37,076 nucleotides of DNA from Chitinophagaceae bacterium. GTDB lineage: Bacteria > Bacteroidota > Bacteroidia > Chitinophagales > Chitinophagaceae. The stretch is from the NCBI GenBank assembly GCA_020854215.1, contig JADZFY010000469.1:1-37076 (forward strand), given 5' to 3'. How positions within the stretch are numbered: the first letter of the stretch is position 1; each line of letters opens with the position of its first letter. The position numbers were made by a program, and so were the translations under genes. Shown in pieces: positions 34,520 through 37,076 of this stretch. The notes under the pieces are model-generated. The model saw only the letters and a program-made list of their open reading frames with translations, was not told the origin of the DNA and searched no databases.

Positions 34520-35917
34520 ATGAATAAAAAACTGCTGTGGATTATAATTGGCCTTGCAGTATTAGTAATAGGTCTTATAGCATTGAAAAAAGCGGGCGTA
34601 ATTGGTAAAGATGAAGGGATAAGAGTGTCGGCAGAAAAAGTATTGCGTAAAGATATTACCGAAATCGTGACAGCAAGCGGCAAGATTTATCCGGAGATCG
34701 AAGTAAAAATCAGCCCGGACGTTTCGGGCGAAATAACTGAACTGAACGTACAGGAAGGGGATAGTGTGAAAAAAGGAGAGATTCTGGCACGAATATATGC
34801 TGACATTTACGCTACACAACGCGACCAGGCTGCTGCGCAGGTTGCCGGACAACAATCGCAGGTTGCGAATGCAAAAGCACAATTAGAAGCATTGAAGTCG
34901 GCACTGGACTTGGCCAAACTCACGTACAACAGGCAAAAACAATTACTGAATGATAAAGTAATTTCACGGGCAGAATTTGAACAGGCAGACAATACGCTCA
35001 AAACCGCACAGGCAAATTACGATGCAGCACAACAGAGTATTCAAAGCGGCGAGGCGCAGGTAAAAAGCGCTATTGCTAATCTGCAGAAAGCAAACAAAGA
35101 CCTAAGCAGAACGGAGTTGATTTCACCGATGACCGGTGTAGTATCATTGCTGAATGTAAAAAAAGGAGAACGTGTGGTGGGCAGTACCATGATGGCCGGA
35201 ACGGAAATGATGCGTATTGCAGACGTTAGTGCTTTTGAAATAAGAGTGGAAGTTGGTGAAAACGATGTGCAAAAGATTGATTTGGGCGACACCGCCATAA
35301 TAGAAGTGGACGCGTACAACAATCGCAAGTTTAAAGGAACAGTAAGCCAGGTAGCCAGTAGTCAAAAAGGTGCAGCATCTCAAACATCCGTGTCGGCATC
35401 TTCCACCGATGTTACCAACTACGAAGTAAAGATTCGTATTCTGCCCGATTCGTATGCCGATCTCTTTGACCCTGCGAGACCAAGAAAACTTCCATTTCGC
35501 CCCGGCATGAGCGCAAGTGCAGACATTCAGACAAAGACCCACAAAAATGTGTTGTCTGTTCCAATAAATGCCGTAACTACCCGAGACAAAAAAGATACGG
35601 CAAGTGAAGGCAGTAAAGAACCTGCAATCAAAAAAACAGAAGCCACGGATAAACCGGCAGAAACCGATAACCAGTTAACCGATGTTGCATCTGACGACTT
35701 ACTGGAAGTGGTGTTTGTGCTGCAAAAAGACAATACGGTGAAAATGGTTACGGTAAAAACCGGCATACAGGATATCAACAATATTGAAATTGTAGATGGT
35801 TTAACGGAAGGAGAAGAGGTAATCACCGGACCGTTCGCCATCGTAAGTAAAACCCTCAAAAACAAAACAAAAGTAAAAGTAGTTCCCAAAGATCAGCTTT
35901 TTGAAGTTAAAAATTAA
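34520..35917 (+). CDS. Membrane fusion protein (HlyD/MacA-like periplasmic adaptor)
   Basis: The protein has 465 residues. One N-terminal transmembrane helix (about 4-22) anchors it. The lipoyl half-motif SPDVSGEITELNVQEGDSVKKGEILARI (65-92) is followed by a coiled-coil hairpin (about 95-195), the second lipoyl half (TELISPMTGVVSLLNVKKGERVV, 198-220), a beta-barrel, and a membrane-proximal domain that ends near 460. Residues about 356-393 are an inserted Lys/Glu/Thr-rich linker not needed by the fold. It would bridge the TolC-like channel to an inner-membrane transporter. MacA-type genes are usually followed by a MacB ABC permease, but here gpsA follows, so the inner-membrane partner must be encoded elsewhere. 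Confidence 0.92.
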   Translation: MNKKLLWIIIGLAVLVIGLIALKKAGVIGKDEGIRVSAEKVLRKDITEIVTASGKIYPEIEVKISPDVSGEITELNVQEGDSVKKGEILARIYADIYATQRDQAAAQVAGQQSQVANAKAQLEALKSALDLAKLTYNRQKQLLNDKVISRAEFEQADNTLKTAQANYDAAQQSIQSGEAQVKSAIANLQKANKDLSRTELISPMTGVVSLLNVKKGERVVGSTMMAGTEMMRIADVSAFEIRVEVGENDVQKIDLGDTAIIEVDAYNNRKFKGTVSQVASSQKGAASQTSVSASSTDVTNYEVKIRILPDSYADLFDPARPRKLPFRPGMSASADIQTKTHKNVLSVPINAVTTRDKKDTASEGSKEPAIKKTEATDKPAETDNQLTDVASDDLLEVVFVLQKDNTVKMVTVKTGIQDINNIEIVDGLTEGEEVITGPFAIVSKTLKNKTKVKVVPKDQLFEVKN

Positions 35918-36011
35918 GATCGCCCGAAAGCCCCCGGGATCATTATTGACGAAGAATAGCCATCGCAGCCGGTGCCGGCAAACAACTGCGGGATATTAAA
36001 CGTTTGAGGCC

Positions 36012-36019
36012 TACTTTTG
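36012..36019 (+). promoter_or_regulatory. -7 promoter box (TACTTTTG) of gpsA
   Basis: An exact TAnnTTTG match ends 18 bp before the ATG at 36038. The upstream in-frame start at 36017 overlaps the box, supporting 36038 as the true start. No clear -33 element. Confidence 0.4.
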
Positions 36020-36037
36020 AAACTCAAACTACAGCGT

Positions 36038-37075
36038 ATGCAATTTGGCATTATTGGCAGTGGAAGTTGGGGTACCGCATTAGCGAAAATGCTTACCGAC
36101 AATGGTGTTCATATTAACTGGTGTGTACGAAGCGAAGCAATTGCCAGGCACCTGCAGAAAAGATTTCATAATCCCAATTATCTGCAATCCGTGTCCTTCG
36201 ATACCAACCTGCTCTCCCTCTATACCAATGCCAAATCTGTTTTTGCTACTTCTGATCATATCGTGATCGTTACGCCTTCCAGTTTTGTGATTCAACAGTT
36301 CACCGGTATAGCAGCAAAAGACCTTAAGGAGAAAAAGATTATTTCTGCCGTTAAAGGAATTTTACCTCAACAGAACCTGTTATTAAATGACTATCTGAAA
36401 AAGAAATTTGCTTTCAGCATTAATAATTATTTTACGATAATGGGACCCTGTCATGCGGAAGAAGTAGCGGCTGAGCGCTTATCGTATCTAACCTTTTCGG
36501 GTACCAAACCGGCTGCTGTAAAAGCTATCGCCGACCGGTTCGCTACTCCATATATCAACACAATCATCAATAACGATATATACGGCGTACAATATGCCGC
36601 GATATTAAAAAACATTTACGCCGTAGCAGCAGGTATGGCACACGGACTTGGATATGGAGATAATTTTCTGAGCGTTCTCATTGCCAATAGTGCCGATGAA
36701 ATGGCCGGCTTTCTGCGTAAAGCAGGCATCCGCAATATCAAAGTAGGTGTACATTCCGTAGCACGTGTTTTACAAAAGAAGAAATCGCCCAACTATGCTG
36801 CTTCAGTATATTTAGGCGATTTATTGGTAACCTGCTATTCATTGTTCAGCCGCAACCGTACTTTCGGCGCTATGATTGGCAAAGGTCATTCTGTTCAATC
36901 GGCACAAACAGAAATGAATATGGTGGCGGAAGGCTACAATGCCGCACGCAGTATTTACGAATTGAATAAAGAGATTAATGCAGATATCCCCATTGCCGAA
37001 AATATATACCAGGTACTATGGAAAAAACTTTCTCCCCGCATTGCATTTAAAAATATTGAAGACGGCCTGGTGTAA
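36038..37075 (+). CDS. gpsA: Glycerol-3-phosphate dehydrogenase [NAD(P)+]
   Basis: The ATG at 36038 gives 345 residues and places the dinucleotide-binding motif FGIIGSGSWGTALAKML at residues 3-19, as is usual. The upstream in-frame start at 36017 lies in the promoter box. Further motifs are HIVIVTPS, SAVKGILP, GPCHAEEVAAE, YGVQYAAILKNIYAVAAGMAHGLGYGDN with the catalytic lysine in LKN, and YLGDLLVTCYSLFSRNRTFG. The enzyme reduces dihydroxyacetone phosphate to sn-glycerol 3-phosphate for phospholipid synthesis. The segment before YLGDLL is longer and more basic (RVLQKKKSPN) than in E. coli GpsA. The stop codon is one base before the window end. Confidence 0.95.
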   Translation: MQFGIIGSGSWGTALAKMLTDNGVHINWCVRSEAIARHLQKRFHNPNYLQSVSFDTNLLSLYTNAKSVFATSDHIVIVTPSSFVIQQFTGIAAKDLKEKKIISAVKGILPQQNLLLNDYLKKKFAFSINNYFTIMGPCHAEEVAAERLSYLTFSGTKPAAVKAIADRFATPYINTIINNDIYGVQYAAILKNIYAVAAGMAHGLGYGDNFLSVLIANSADEMAGFLRKAGIRNIKVGVHSVARVLQKKKSPNYAASVYLGDLLVTCYSLFSRNRTFGAMIGKGHSVQSAQTEMNMVAEGYNAARSIYELNKEINADIPIAENIYQVLWKKLSPRIAFKNIEDGLV

Positions 37076-37076
37076 A

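Overview
The window comes from a Bacteroidota chromosome, most likely a member of Chitinophagia close to Chitinophagaceae. The evidence is a SusC/SusD pair with an ECF sigma/FecR cassette, the Bacteroidota -7 promoter motif TAnnTTTG just ahead of several genes, weak Shine-Dalgarno sequences, many lipoproteins with outer-membrane style lipoboxes, and the sequence character of AlaS, GpsA and the efflux proteins. The genus assignment is inference.

Region 1 (1-12917, all minus strand) is a polysaccharide-utilisation-like locus. In transcription order it encodes an ECF sigma factor, a FecR-type anti-sigma factor, a SusC-like TonB-dependent transporter with an STN signalling domain, a SusD-like lipoprotein, and then three consecutive secreted paralogues (3041-5521, 472-2877 and 1-440, the last cut by the window edge). 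I cannot assign the paralogues to a named family. They look like large multidomain glycan-active enzymes (beta-sandwich, barrel-like centre with conserved acidic and Trp motifs, C-terminal beta domain) and carry a small inserted beta module. A T-tailed hairpin and two TAnnTTTG boxes on the opposite strand across the susC start suggest an antisense RNA.

Region 2 (12918-13977) has no intact gene. It holds the decayed remnant of an insertion sequence: 20-bp inverted repeats at 12988-13007 and 13931-13950 enclose a frameshifted transposase C-terminus, with a second small inverted-repeat structure nested inside.

Region 3 (13978-25379) is mainly housekeeping and cell-envelope genes: trmB overlapping an alkyltransferase-like gene, a DUF3748-like beta-propeller lipoprotein, an envelope protein of unknown role, a Tag DNA glycosylase, a Dabb-domain protein, an N-acetylmuramoyl-L-alanine amidase, an L,D-transpeptidase, a MerR-type regulator, an M23 peptidase and alaS. 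Several hairpins and one perfect 24-bp palindrome lie between them.

Region 4 (25566-32940, plus strand) is a tight operon with 4-7 bp gaps: an azurin-like cupredoxin fused to a sugar-dehydrogenase-type beta-propeller lipoprotein, a GH127 beta-L-arabinofuranosidase, an APC-family amino-acid permease and a Cys/Met-metabolism PLP enzyme. This unusual combination may link oxidation of a sugar or sugar derivative, arabinoside removal and amino-acid uptake.

Region 5 (33048-37075) encodes a TolC-like outer-membrane channel and a MacA-like membrane fusion protein, with no transporter subunit after them, then gpsA.
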